The notes beneath the pieces were generated by a model. That model did no database searches, was not told the origin of the DNA, and saw nothing but the letters and a program-made list of their open reading frames with translations. Positions 46,683-58,477 of a stretch of 64,000 nucleotides of DNA are shown here, piece by piece (position 1 is the stretch's first letter; each line of letters opens with the position of its first letter). Position numbers and translations under genes: made by a program. The DNA is from Agelas oroides (lineage: Eukaryota > Porifera > Demospongiae > Agelasida > Agelasidae). The stretch covers positions 401,501 to 465,500 of the forward strand of contig OX422185.1 of assembly GCA_949130485.1 (NCBI GenBank). The letters are read 5' to 3'.

Positions 46683-49600
46683 TCACTGCCACACTGCTTT
46701 GAATTTGATTTTGCTCAAACTTGGGGGTATGAAGTCTTGATTGCTCTCAAGTCTCTTAATCTCCCTTTCAAAGAAAGTCTTACATTGTGTTGTCCATAAC
46801 TTGAGTGTCTTCAGTGACGTGTTTTGCAGCAGTGCCCTTGCTATCTTTCTGCGCCCAGCCTTAGAGATACGACACCCTCCAATACTCAGTTCAGTCAGTG
46901 ACTTGTTGCACGATAACATCTCAGCCAGTGCTACTGACCCCTCCATCTCCAAGCTATTGCCACTGATGTCCAGCTTCTTCAGAGATGTGTTGTTATAGAG
47001 TGCCTTGAGTACATACATACAACCTTCCTTAGGGATTGATGTAGTTGAACCATTCAATTTTAGTGAATGATTCAATCCAATGTCCAGCTCAGCAAGAGAA
47101 CTGTTACGTGACAAACCAGCTGCAATGTGGGTAGCCACTGCACTGTCAAGTCCACAGTCATGTAGATTCAGAACTTTGAGTGTTCTGTTCACATTCAGCA
47201 TCCTCTCAATTGCACAACCCACTGCCTCACCGTCAACCTTTGCTAGTTGACTGTTCCCTGATAGGTCGAGTTCCTCCAGGCTGGTGTTGTGCTCTAGTGA
47301 TCTGAATATGCTCACTGCACCAGCACTGCCAATGTTGTTTGAATGTAATACCATTTTTGTCACAGAATGGTTCTGAGCTAGACCATTAGCAAAGTAGGAT
47401 GCTACTTCACTGGTAAACCCACACTCAGCCAGATTCAATACTTTGAGTGTTCTGTTCGCATTCAGCATCCTCTCAATTGCACAACACACTGCCTCACCGT
47501 CAACCTTTGCTAGTTGACTGTTCCCTGATAGGTCGAGTTCCACCAGGCTGGTGTCGTGCTCTAGTGATCTGAAAATGCTCACTGCACCAGTACTGCTGAT
47601 ATTGCAATACTTCAAGTCCAAAGCTAGAACAAACTGACTTGTAGTCAACCTAACTATGTGCTCAGCTGATTTGTCACTAAAATTTTGGACACTCAGCCTT
47701 GAGACCATACCACTATCATTTACAGCTCTAATGAAGTCCACACAGTTTTCAGGAATCAGGTCATTTTTTGCATTGTGTAATAGTGATACAGCTGAAGCAC
47801 TTCTGTCCAGTGTCACTTTTCTAACCCCCAGGACATTCACCTCACCTATACTTAACCTAGTCAGAGTGGGACAAGTTGTCACTTGCTGGAGGAGTGACAA
47901 AGCACAGCTGACACTTAGTTCGGATGATCCCATATCAAGTTTCGCAAGCGAGTTATTTTTGGTCAGTCCAGTTAGAATATGTTTAACTATTGGATCTGTG
48001 ACATTACAACCACTTAGATTCAGAACTTTGAGTGTTTTGTTCACATTCAGCATCCTCTCAATTGCACAACCCACTGCCTCACTGTCACCCTTTGCTAGTT
48101 GTCTGTTCCTTGATAAGTCGAGTTCCTCCAGGCTGGTGTTGTGTTCTAGTGATCTGAATATGCTCACTGCACCAGTGCTGCCAATTCCATTAGCTCCTAC
48201 GTCTAATACTTGAACTGTCTGACTTTCAGCTAGTCCAACAACAAAATGCTCAGCCTTTTGGTCTGTGAGATGGTATACATCCAGATTTGAGATCTTCAAA
48301 CCACTGTCATTTAGAGCTCTGAAGAACTCCACACACGTCTCAGGAATTGTGTCACCTATAAAGCACCGTAGAGTCCTTTTGTTCATATTTACCCACTTCA
48401 GAAACCCCAGGACACTTACAGTAATGTGAAGAGCAGTGGTGGTCTGCTGGAGAAGGGACACAGCAAAGCTGCCACTTAGTTTGGATGATCCTATAGCAAG
48501 TTTCACAAGTGATGTGTTCTTCATCAGTCCAGTTAGAATACATTTACCTATTGAATCTGTGATTCCACAGCCACTTAGATTCAAAACTTCAAGTGTTCTG
48601 TTTGCACTCAGCATCCTCTCAATTGCACAACCCACTGCCTCACTGTCACCCTCTGGTAGTTTAGAGTTCCCCGTTAAGTCAAGTTCCTCAAGGCTGGTGT
48701 TGTGCTCGAGTGATCTGAATATGCTCACTGCACCAGCACTGCCAATTTGATTTGAACATAAGAGCACTTTTCTCACAGAATGATTCTGAGCTAGTCCATT
48801 AGCAAAGTAGGACACTACTTCATTGGTAAATCCACAACCACTTAGCTTCAATTCAAGTATTCTGTTGTCATTCAGCATCCTCTCAATTGCACAACCCAAT
48901 GCCTCACTGTCACCCCCTGCTAGTTGCCCATTCCCTGAAGATAGATAGATCCCTGAATCTGAACCTGAAATTTCATTTATTGAAATCTCCAAGGTGGTCA
49001 GGTGTCTCATGTCCATTAGGCCGTGGATATTAACCTGGCTATGAGATATTCCCTCAGGACACTGTAGGCCACAAGCTTTTAACACCTTTGTACGTTCAAA
49101 CATTGGTAGTTTAGAAAGTAATGACAGCTTTGTTATTATCTTGGGATTATTGCTCAAGTCCACCTTTTCAATCTGTGTGATCCCATGGTGCTCTAAGTTC
49201 AACCTGTGCATTATCTCAAGAGATTGGCTTGTGAGACCACATCCATGAAGGTCCAGCAACTCCAGTGAGCAGTCACACCAAGCCAGGAAGTGAGCTAGCA
49301 CCAGGCAGTCAAATGGTGACATGGAGTAGCATTTAGCAGATAGTTTTCTTTGTTCTAATGTATATCCTAGATTATGAAATAAACTGAAATTATGAGATTC
49401 ATATATCAGGTGGGCACGGAAGAGAAAAGACTCGAAAGTTTCTTCGTATGTCATTTTCATTCTCATATGGTCTACAAATAGATTGTCTGCAAATAGATTG
49501 TCTGCAGTTGGAAAGTTTAGTTGTGAAACCCCAGCTAGAAACAGCAGCACCAATTTGTATCGCTTGTTCCACATGTGGTGTTTGAAGAATGTTAACAGCT

Positions 49601-50926
49601 CACTATCTGAGAGCTGGGATGCAGCCCACCTGGCTGCCAGGAACTCCTGAATGGTCAGGTGCAGGAACTGGTAGCTCAGCTCCTCACCAATGATAGTGAA
49701 CCCCTTAAAAACAGTCATCAAACCAAGCAAGTTTTCATCGATATCAAGATCCCTACAGTCTGGAAATGCTGCTTCTAAATCGTCAATGCTGAACACCATC
49801 CTATCTGCAACAAGGCCATCATGTGCCAACTTGCTCAGTGTGTTAAGCTGTTGTTGGAGTGGCTCGGGTAGTGTTGCGACAGTATGCAATCGTCTGGTGC
49901 TTCTTGGGTCATTACCTCTGATGTTGGCATGTCTTCTCACAGCATTTAGGATGAATATCTCATACAGTTTAGTTAAGCTGTGGGGCAGAGTGCACTGTTC
50001 CCTCTCATACACATAAAGCACAATAGCACAGTTGAGTGGGATGTAGCAGAGTGATGCAATGTCCTGTCGTTCCTTGAGTGTCTGCAATAGCTCAGCTGCC
50101 TTGGCTTTGTCTGGAATATTATTCATGATACAAAGTTCAATCTGCCCTTCAGTGAATCCCAATACCTCAATGTGACGATTGACACTCTGCAATTTCTGCA
50201 GGTAGTCAGAGGCATATGGACGTGAAGTGACTAACACAGAACATTTGTGAAACTGGTTCTCTTGAATTATGTCCAAAAAGAAAGAGTTCAGTGTTCTGTG
50301 TTCATAGCTTAGTTCATCATAGCCATCCACAATCAGCAATACATGTTCTCCAGAGGTTTTCTGAATGTGCTGTACAACCTGTTGCTTAAGATCTGGGTCA
50401 TCAACACAAATCAGCTCTTCAATAGATGTGGCCTTCCTGATACTAGTCTGTCGCAGTGGCAATAAGATCACAAGATGGTACTGATGGAGCAATTCTTCAC
50501 TAGCCCAGTCCTTGCAGACCTTTCTGCTCAGGGTTGACTTACCTACTCCTGGTGCCCCATCCATGAGGATCTTTAGCTGTTCCCCACCGTCTCCATTTGG
50601 CAAAAATACCTCAGACAGTTGGATTGCCTTCTTTCTCTTGACAATGTTATCAATATTACCATGGATATAGTCTCTCTCCATTGTGGCAACCTGCTCTGCA
50701 CCAGGCAGTTCTCTCTCCTGCTCTATCATTGCTAGTCGTGTGTACTGTCTCCCAAGGGAGGGTGGCCAGTCACCATCTGGTAGGGTGGACATTCTCTTGT
50801 ACTTGTCCTTGAGGTACTGTGCATACCTCGCCACACACTCGGGAGGGTAAAGGGATAGTGTGGATGTTGGTGGCAAGGGGTCCACCTTTGCTACTGGAAC
50901 ACCATCTAGAACTGTCAGTGGAATCC
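46683..50926 (-). CDS. Gene C last exon: NACHT ATPase and LRR array
   Basis: The exon opens at TTTCCAG|GGATTCC and encodes 1413 aa to the stop at 46683. Residues about 20-100 are the pre-NACHT region (ECVARYAQYLKDKYKRM, EQVATMERDYIHG). Walker A is GAPGVGKST (about 50558-50532), Walker B is LLIVDGYDEL, with the sensor strand SVLVTSRPYAS after it and FLHLTIQEFLAARW before the LRRs. From about residue 600 on, ribonuclease-inhibitor-type LRRs of about 28 residues repeat (SLEELDLSGNSQL, RTLKVLNLSGC). Several blocks are near-identical (GAVSIFRSLEHNTSLEELDL five times), a sign of recent internal duplication. The size is large for an NLR LRR region. It is intact with no stop. Confidence 0.93.
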
Positions 50927-53900
50927 CTGGAAATAATGGTATTGACACTTCAACATTTGAGCATACAACATTCACAGCTGTTCTCACATAAACATTAAGC
51001 TGATCAGTATTTGTACTTATTATGGCTCTATAATCACTACACCTCCACCCAGCCCCACAACACAATGCACGTACACTATAGTATATATTAACATTCAAGT
51101 GTTGTTGTCTTCATACCTCTTGCAGCACACATTGCTTCAACAATGTTCCTCTTTCCAACAGCGACCAAAGCCCTGGCTAACTTCCCATATGTTGCAGTAG
51201 TGTCCACTCTTAGCCAGGCTGCAAACATCTTGGTTTTACACATGTCGTTGTCTCGAGGGTAATTTCTCTCAATCACGTCAAGGTCATCAGCACTGACCCC
51301 CAGTTGTAGACCGAGGAGGTACCAGTTGGGTACAGACAGAAGGCTTAGGTCACGGAGGGTGGGGGGGACCTCTAGTGGTGGAAGAGGGTCACGGATGGTG
51401 GGGACCACATCTTGTGGTGGGAGAGGGTCACGGAGGGTGGGGACCACCTCTTGTGGTGGGAGAGGGTCACGGAGGGTGGGGACCACCTCTTGTGGTGGGA
51501 GAGGGTCACGGAGGGTGGGGACCACCTCTTGTGGTGGGAGAGGGTCACGGAGGGTGGGGACCACCTCTTGTGGTGGGAGAGGGTCACGGAGGGTGGGGAC
51601 CACATCTTGTGGTGGGAGAGGGTCACGGATGGTGGGGACCACCTCTTGTGGTGGGAGAGGGTCACGGATGGTGGGGACCACCTCTTGTGGTGGGAGAGGG
51701 TCACGGAGGGTGGGGACCACATCTTGTGGTGGGAGAGGGTCACGGATGGTGGGGACCACATCTTGTGGTGGGAGAGGGTCACGGATGGTGGGGACCACCT
51801 CTTGTGGTGGGAGAGGGTCATGAAGGGTGGGGACCACCTCTTGTTGTGGGAGAGGGTCACGGATGGTGGGGACCACCTCTTGTGGTGGGAGAGGGTCACG
51901 GATGGTGGGGACCACCTCTTGTGGTGGGAGAGGGTCACGGATGGTGGGGACCACCTCTTGTGGTGGGAGAGGGTCACGGATGGTGGGGACCACCTCTTGT
52001 GGTGGGAGAGGGTCACAGAGGGTGGGGACCACATCTTGTGGTGGGAGAGGGTCACGGATGGTGGGGACCACCTCTTGTGGTGGGAGAGGGTCATGAAGGG
52101 TGGGGACCACCTCTTGTAGTGGGAGAGGGTCACGGATGGTGGGGACCACCTCTTGTGGTGGGAGAGGGTCACGGAGGGTGGGGACCACATCTTGTGGTGG
52201 GAGAGGGTCACGGATGGTGGGGACCACATCTTGTGGTGGGAGAGGGTCACGGATGGTGGGGACCACCTCTTGTGGTGGGAGAGGGTCATGAAGGGTGGGG
52301 ACCACCCCTTGTTGTGGGAGAGGGTCACGGATGGTGGGGACCACCTCTTGTGGTGGGAGAGGGTCACGGATGGTGGGGACCACATCTTGTGGTGGGAGAG
52401 GGTCACGGATGGTGGGGACCACCTCTTGTGGTGGGAGAGGGTCATGAAGGGTGGGGACCACTTCTTGTTGTGGGAGAGGGTCACGGATGGTGGGGACCAC
52501 CTCTTGTGGTGGGAGAGGGTCACGGAGGGTGGGGACCACCTCTTGTAGTGGGAGAGGGTCACGGACAGTTAGGACCACATCTTGTAGGGGAACAGGCAGA
52601 GAGTAAAGGAGGATGGAGATATACCTTCCACATCATACACATGAGATTAACTAGGTACAGAAAACTAAAATGCTGAGTTACAATTACCTCGAAATAATGT
52701 GTTTTGCAATGTTTGAGTCACAAAGCAGAAATCAATACTCCACTAGTACCACTAAATCAATCCAGATGGAGAGAGTTACCATGTTACCTGAGTGTGTCTG
52801 TGGGGGAAGATGAGGGGAGGAGGAGGTCACACTGTGAACCACAGCAGGTTTCTGAGTGGGTCGACAAGGGGCGGGGTGGTTGGGGATGGTGAGGGGGTGA
52901 GGTGGTTGACCTGCCAAGAATAAAGGAACAGCCATGAATGTGCAGCCAAACATACCACTGTGAACTTAAGACAAGCAGTCACTGTCTTACTCATTTCTTT
53001 TTCTGCCTCTCCTTGTGGACTGGTTGGTGTCTGCTGGGTTACTGTCAATATTGGTGCCCCTGCAGTAAGAAAGGTAACACTATTTATTATCAACCAAACT
53101 AGTCTTACAGGGTGAGTGTACAATTGTGAAAATACTACAAGGTAATTGACAGAGCTGTGCACAAGAGGCTGATCTCCAAAGCAGCATCGGCCTTGGACAG
53201 GACCATTTGTGGTTATTAAAGTTCTGTCAGATGTCACTTGTCGAAGTTTCTGCCTTTCAGTATTGTAAATGCAACAGATTATTACAGGAAAACAATGTAT
53301 GAAGCAAACATAAACATGGGGCCTTCAGTGTAGTAAACAGGCTGCATTCTTTAGCGAGTAGTACAAATTGTATGGTAGCTAGTCTGTAAATTTGTACATC
53401 TACAGTCTACACACCCAGTTATTTTCAAACCCGGTACAGTAATCCTGGCTTACCAGTGTCTTCTGGTTCAGATCCATTCTCATCCCCCTATGAATGGAAA
53501 GAACGCATTTTTTCAATGGTGTGAGTTGAAGTAGATGAAAGTGAAAACAGTTACTAAGGATTGAACCCAGGACCTCGACCAGCTCTTGCAATCCTCTGTG
53601 TGTAGGTACTGAATGTTACTACACAGTAAATACAAACCTTGACAGGAAACTTGTATTCTCCACAAGTCAATCTGATCACACCCTCTGCTGCCAGGGCACT
53701 CTCTTGCTCACTGGACAGTGGAAATATCTCCTGCTGCACAAATGAGGGTATCTGGAAGATGAGCTGCAAACACCCCTCTTCCACTCGACAGAGACGTAAA
53801 ACACTTTGTGGTGTAACACAGAATATTCGACTAAGTCTGTACTGAAACTTCTTTAGCTCTTCCACAGTGAATTCATTGTACACAGAATCTACCTTCACAA

Positions 53901-55276
53901 CTAAATCAACATGATCAGCATTGCTCTTAGACCCATACTCTGGTGGACATTCATAAACTCTACGCTTTGAATATTGCTCAAATTCTTTCTTGTAGTTCTG
54001 AAGTTCAACTCTGTCCTGGTCAGTACCAAGTCCATCAACAATGTGTTCAATCACACGATAATTGAAAAAGGAAAAGTAGTCTCTAATAATGAATAGCACG
54101 TTCTCGATACTTCCTGCACTCCGAAGCTCTTGGAAGGTTTGAAGCACTGGCTTTTGTGAACCCTTGTAGATTGGGTCAAATGCACTCAAGGACAAGAGGT
54201 GGGCGACCAGCCTGTCAACAGGAACATTTCGCTCACGTAGTGACTCATAGACTCTTGAGTGAAGGTGCCAGAATTTATGCGCTATATCTTCTGATTCCAC
54301 GCACAGCCTGATTCTGAGTTCCTCTTGTTGCTCAGGAGTAAGTCCACTTTCCTTGAGGTATGGGAATGAACTACTTGTGGTAGCAGGAGTTGAAGAGCCA
54401 GCTTCAAGGGGATTCTGAGTATCTTCACTCTGATTGGAAGAGCTGGGTCCAGGATTGATACTAGCATCTTCAGAAGTGAACACCTTATCTGATATACTTT
54501 TGCTAGCACATGAGTCTTGCTCATTTCTGAAGGGAGTTTTCTTAGTGGTTTGACCGTCTGCAGCTGAAACCGTTGTAGCTAGGTTGGACATAGAGCTGGG
54601 TGCAGGTGTTTGTGATCCTGCTGTCTGGGTGGAAGATTTGGGCCGACATCCCTTTCTCTGAGCGGATGAGCTTGGTCCAAGCTTTTGCAATCCCTTTCTC
54701 TGAGTGGAAGTGGAAGAGCTGGGTCCAACCATCTGAGATTCCTCCCTTTTGTTCCTTGTCACAAACTCAGGAAGGTCTTGGGATAGTGTGAGTGGTGGTG
54801 GCAAGTAATCCATTGCTGTTGCTGGAATATCACTTAGGACTGTCAGCAGAATTCCTGAAATAATGGTATTGTTATTTCAAAATGTGAATTGACACCAGTT
54901 ACTACATTGATCATATTATATTATTTCTATCTAGCTACACCATTGTTCCCTGCTCCTAGCCCCACAGCACAGTACGTACCAGAATATCAACATGAACATT
55001 CAAGTACTGTGAACTCCATACCTCTTGCGGTGCACATTGCTTCAGCGATGTTCCTCTTCCCAAGAGTGACCAAAGCTCTGGCTAACTTCTCATAAGTTGC
55101 ACTAGTGTCCATTCGTAGCCAGGCTCCAAACATCTTCACTTTACACAGATCATTGTCTCGAGGGTAGTTTCTCTCAAGCATGTCTAGCTCGTCTCCGCTG
55201 ATCCCCAGTTGTAGACCAAGGAGGTACCAGTTGGGCACATGGAGGAGGCTTAAATCACGGAGTGTGGGGACCACAT
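46683..55276 (-). CDS. Gene C: DD - sponge module - repeat - DD - NACHT - LRR receptor (seven exons)
   Basis: Exons 55022-55276, 53638-54854, 53454-53487, 52991-53059, 52788-52910, 51117-52580 and 46683-50926 all have consensus splice sites. Their phases join without a break (1-1, 1-0, 0-1, 1-1, 1-1, 1-1, 1-stop), giving about 2467 aa. Order: death domain 1, Ser/Pro-rich linker, sponge module, acidic and proline-rich linkers, 31 x 13-residue repeat, death domain 2, pre-NACHT helices, NACHT, long LRR array. NLRs are cytosolic sensors whose NACHT ATPase oligomerises on ligand sensing; death domains recruit partners. The first exon begins with a split codon (phase 1), so at least one 5' exon is missing. 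None was found between 55277 and the gene D end, but a 2A-type exon would fit the phase. An alternative is two adjacent genes split near 53 kb, but phase agreement across the two linker exons favours one. Confidence 0.7.
51117..52580 (-). CDS. Gene C exon: 13-residue repeat array and second death domain
   Basis: Acceptor CCTACAAG|ATGTGG (52580), donor AAGAG|GTATGA (51117), 487 codons, phase 1-1. The first 403 codons are 31 repeats of VVPTIRDPLPPQE. The remainder starts VPPTLRDLSLLSVPNWYLLG and is a death domain (LGLQLGVSADDLDVIERN, MFAAWLRV, TYGKLARALVAVGKRNIVEAM) closely related to death domain 1 of the same gene at 55022-55276. The repeat is Pro-rich and probably an extended spacer. The upstream half of each unit mimics an intron 3' end. 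Confidence 0.85.
51370..52578 (-). repeat. 39-bp coding minisatellite, 31 units
   Basis: The period is exactly 39 bp (13 codons), with variants at a few sites (PTI/PTL, RDP/HDP, PPQE/PPQD/PQQE). Because 39 is divisible by 3, open frames exist in several frames and on the opposite strand (up to 433 codons); these are by-products. Each unit holds CTCTCCCACCACAAGA(T/G)GTGG, a pyrimidine tract followed by AG. Confidence 0.95.
52788..52910 (-). CDS. Gene C proline-rich linker exon
   Basis: A 123-nt exon, acceptor TTGGCAG|GTCAAC and donor ACTCAG|GTAACA, phase 1-1. It encodes PPHPLTIPNHPAPCRPTQ and SSSPHLPPQTHS, a disordered spacer. It is supported only by splice sites and phase. Confidence 0.55.
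52991..53059 (-). CDS. Gene C short linker exon (APILTVTQQTPTSPQG)
   Basis: A 69-nt exon, acceptor ACTGCAG|GGGCACC and donor AAATGA|GTAAGA, phase 1-1. It encodes APILTVTQQTPTSPQGEAEK. It has no paralogue in genes A, B or D, where the ESVAELR linker exon occupies this place. Confidence 0.5.
53454..53487 (-). CDS. Gene C 34-nt micro-exon (GDENGSEPEDT)
   Basis: It has the same length, phase shift (0 to 1) and sequence as the micro-exons of genes A, B and D, between acceptor TTCATAG|GGGGAT and donor ACTG|GTAAGC. Confidence 0.75.
53638..54854 (-). CDS. Gene C exon: sponge module with long Ser/Pro-rich lead
   Basis: The exon runs from acceptor ATTTCAG|GAATTC to donor TCAAG|GTTTGT, 405 codons. The first 180 residues are polar and repetitive (two QRKG phrases: SSTSTQRKGLQKLGPSSS and AQRKGCRPKSSTQ), followed by VFTSEDASINPGPSSS. 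The module follows: SGLTPEQQEELRIRLCVE, FFNYRVIEHIVDGLGT, SKRRVYECPP, LRLCRVEEGCLQLIFQIP, AAEGVIRLTCGEYKF. It is open throughout and closely similar to gene A. Its association with NACHT-LRR here and ankyrin repeats in A shows that the module is combined with different effector or sensor parts. Confidence 0.85.
55022..55276 (-). CDS. Gene C exon: first death domain
   Basis: A 255-nt exon, acceptor CTCCACAAG|ATGTGG and donor AAGAG|GTATGG, phase 1-1. It encodes VVPTLRDLSLLHVPNWYLLG, LGISGDELDMLERNYPRD, MFGAWLRMDTSATYEKLARA and GKRNIAEAM, a death-fold domain. It is the nearest relative of death domain 2 at 51117; the start VVPTLRD is the likely seed of the 39-bp repeat. Confidence 0.85.
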
Positions 55277-57336
55277 CTTGTGGAGAGGGAGGGAAAGGTT
55301 TGAGGTATCACCATGAGTGTGTCTCACATTAATACGTTACTAGCCTTGTTCTTAGGCAGCAAATTAAAATGAAACTCTGCAAAATGGGTACACACTGAAT
55401 CTGGCTGCTGACAGCCAATATAAAAGGTGTATGTATACAAAACAAGAAGGAACTTAACTATCCACTGCTGTCACAAGTTAGGGTACTATGGGGACGCCCA
55501 TTTTATGGTTATTTATCATTCCCCTCAAGCATCAACATTCCCTTCATTCTCTTCACCAACAAGAGTCTGGCAACAATGTTTGACAGCCATGTGCTTCCAA
55601 CCTCCTAAATGTGCCAATTAGTTCTGTACTGCACGCGCGAAATGAATAACCGGAGGGTAATCCACTAATACAGCCCTATTGGTTAGTAATGACAGAGAAG
55701 AGCACTCTGTAGGCAAACTGGAATACAAAAACTGAACAAAATGCAGACATGTACTAAAGTACGAGCACTAACATACAATGGGAGACCTAGCTAAGAACAA
55801 CAAAGCACAAAGAACTAGCCTCATATACAAAACCAAACTACATACCTAATTAGCTTAATTCCACATAAAGCAAGCGACCCAATAAGTTATATTAACAGTT
55901 CAGTACTACACAACATTCAACAACAATAGATCTTGGACGACCACATTAGCAGGAAAGTGGTAATATAGCTACACCTTCAGAAGCAAGAAAACACGTTTCT
56001 GGCCAAGTTGTGAAGGCATAATCTAGGGGGTCTGGAGGCATGCCCCCTAAGGAAAGTTTTTGAATATCATCCTTTCAAAGACTGCTTCTGGTGAACCGTT
56101 TATAGATGCCGAAAAGTGCAACTGACAACCTTGGACTTGCCTGGAAAATGTAGCGCCTTTGGGAAATTCACCTACGACTTTTTCTGCCGGTAGCCATTCG
56201 TTCACGTGTTCGAACTTCTTGTGAGCGGAAGCACAAAACATGATAGCCCACGAAAACCTGTATGGCCGTGGCCACACTGGCCACAGTGGCTCCTACAGCT
56301 CTGATCATATTTTTAAGTAAGCATGTTGTACCTTCATTTCTGCTCCCACTCGAGGGGGGTGGGTCTGGCTATTCCCAGTAGGCAATGAATACCAAGATAC
56401 ATCAGTATTCAAAACTGTGCTACTAGTCATGTGATATGGATCTATAAACATTATATGAATGTCTTCATTATCAGTATAAGATCGTGACACTGTATATATC
56501 TAGTAGAGAAGAGGCCACCTACATTTTTAGAGGCATGACCACTCCCCTTGGACACTAGAGCTACATGGGATGCTGTTTCTAATGTTGAGATGCTGTCCTT
56601 CAATTTGTACATGTGCAACTGAAAATAGCTGCAGTTTTCTAGCTAGTTATTAATTTTTGTGAACAGTGCCACAGTCATCACTTAGTCTCGCATAGCCAGA
56701 CTCAGCCTGGGTTGGGTCTGGCTACACAAGTCTAGTCATTATTAGCCTCAAACCCAGGCTTTCCAGACTTTTGTCTCGAAGAAAAGTTGATTTGCCCCAA
56801 AGCTGCGAGACAAAGTGGGGAATGGAAAGCCTGAGTTTGAGGCTAAGCCATCACCAACATGATCCAAAATGCTGTGGATGCTTCATAAGGTCAGAAATGC
56901 ATAATACTTATGAGAATGTACATTAATATTACGCAGTGGCTATTGACACCGAAAAGATCGGTGGGAATACCCGCCACTACACGTACCTTCATTTCTGCTT
57001 TCACTGGTGGGGGGTGGGTCTTGCTGAGAGGAGGCGCCTGGATATTCCGCCATTACCAGCAGCAGGAATTAGATTTGTGGAAACCTGTTTCTTGATTCTG
57101 CACCCTTCGAGCAGGGTTCAAAAGCTTGTAGCCTCCTTCGTGCTTCTGTGGTACTCGCAAACGCTCGATCCGCAAACAAGGACTGTTTATCGGTGTGACG
57201 TAATCACATCCTGCTTGTAGTTGTAATACTGTCACAGGAGGCAGTTGGTGCGCATGGTGCAAGGTAACCTCATAAACCTGCATATACAAGCCTGACAAGC
57301 ACACCTGTAATTTATACCCACACACAGAGGAGATTT
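55277..57336. other. Spacer between genes D and C, no supported gene
   Basis: The missing 5' exon of gene C should lie here or be absent. I see no 2A motif. A minus-strand open stretch at 56047-56277 (QGCQLHFSASINGSPEAVF) looks like repeat-derived sequence. Palindromic pieces occur at 56694-56742 (AGCCAGACTCAGCCTGGG with GGTCTGGCT) and 56744-56845 (AGCCTCAAACCCAGGCTTTC with GAAAGCCTGAGTTTGAGGCT), both foldback-type. Confidence 0.5.
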
Positions 57337-57870
57337 CTACTCAGACCGAACCCAATGAGAGAGGGTGGACCAGATGCAGTAGACATTACTAGGCTGCAAA
57401 GGTGATGGAAAGCGGTTGGGAGGTCTGTGAATGTACAGAACTCTGTTCCACATTTTCAGAACTACACATCTCCATGTGAGTATATCTAAACTCTCTCCTT
57501 GTGCAGCTGCGTGAAGAGCAGTGTCTCCATATTTGTCTTTCTGAAGTGGATTTTGGTGTACATTGTCCATAAGAAACCTGACTATCCCCATTTCCCCTCT
57601 CCTGGCAGCAAGATGCAACTCAAGGTGCAGCTCAAGTATACTCCCAGTTAACCGATGCCCACTAGAGAGTATGTCCAAATTCCCTCCCTTTGCAGCTCCA
57701 CGAAGAGCAGTGTTTCCATATTTGTCTTTCTGAAGTAGTTTTTGTTGCTCGTTGTCTGTAAGAAACTTGACTCTCTCCAGATCACCTCTCCAGGCAGCAC
57801 GATGCAATTTAGGTATACTCCCAGTTAACTGATGCCTACTATCCTCATCCAGTTCTTTAGATGATGGGTC
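57337..57870 (-). pseudogene. Gene D truncated ankyrin exon
   Basis: From acceptor ATGCAG|GACCC the frame reads DPSSKELDEDSRHQLTGS, one ankyrin-like repeat, then a second copy of the same exon start (SSGHRLTGSILELH) and another repeat (TALHAAAQGESLDIL). Homology stops near 57476 and unrelated sequence (TWRCVVLKMWNRV) follows to the stop at 57337. Confidence 0.7.
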
Positions 57871-58477
57871 CTGCATTGTAGTTCATATTAGAGTTCACTT
57901 GGTGAAACAATATCTAATGTAATACTAAGGGTGGTTGGAACTAACAACCATGCACACCCAAAAGTATCCCAAAAGAGGTTGTCATAAAACACCTTGCTGG
58001 GCAATCATTTTGATGACCCCAAGCCACTGACTGGGAGCCGCAGTGTGTTTACATTGTGGCAAGGAGGGTGGATTACTGTACACAAGAGGTGGTTCTTTCT
58101 CAAAAGGTATTTATTTCCAAAACACAATATAACCCCCTAGCAACCAGCCATGTGTGTCCCCCCAATTAGTTCCAACCACCCTTAATGAAAGCACTCAGAC
58201 GTGTCCATTCACTAAAAGCGAGTGGAGGTTAGGTAGTCATGTTGGCGTAAAAAACCAGCTACAAGGTATGAGTGAGCTTCATTTATATTTATGCATGTAA
58301 TGTAAGTCAGTATCTGTGCATACTAAGAACATGTCCACATAATTTTGTTTGTACATGTAAACAGTTGGCAAGGTTTTGTAAGTGTATTATCTCCTCAGCC
58401 ACAGAAATGCTCTCAAAGTTGTGCATATGTACAGCAGACATCACTGAAGAACTCTTAGAAGACTCCACAACAAATTG

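Noticed and set aside
47656..48750. Plus-strand frames opposite the LRR region
   Set aside because: Shadows of the repeated LRR codons on the antisense strand.
51375..52676. Long plus-strand open frames (up to 433 codons) with Gly-rich repeats
   Set aside because: They are read-through of the 39-bp repeat on the wrong strand; the period is a multiple of three, so stops never arise. The minus-strand frame is tied to a death domain and splice sites.
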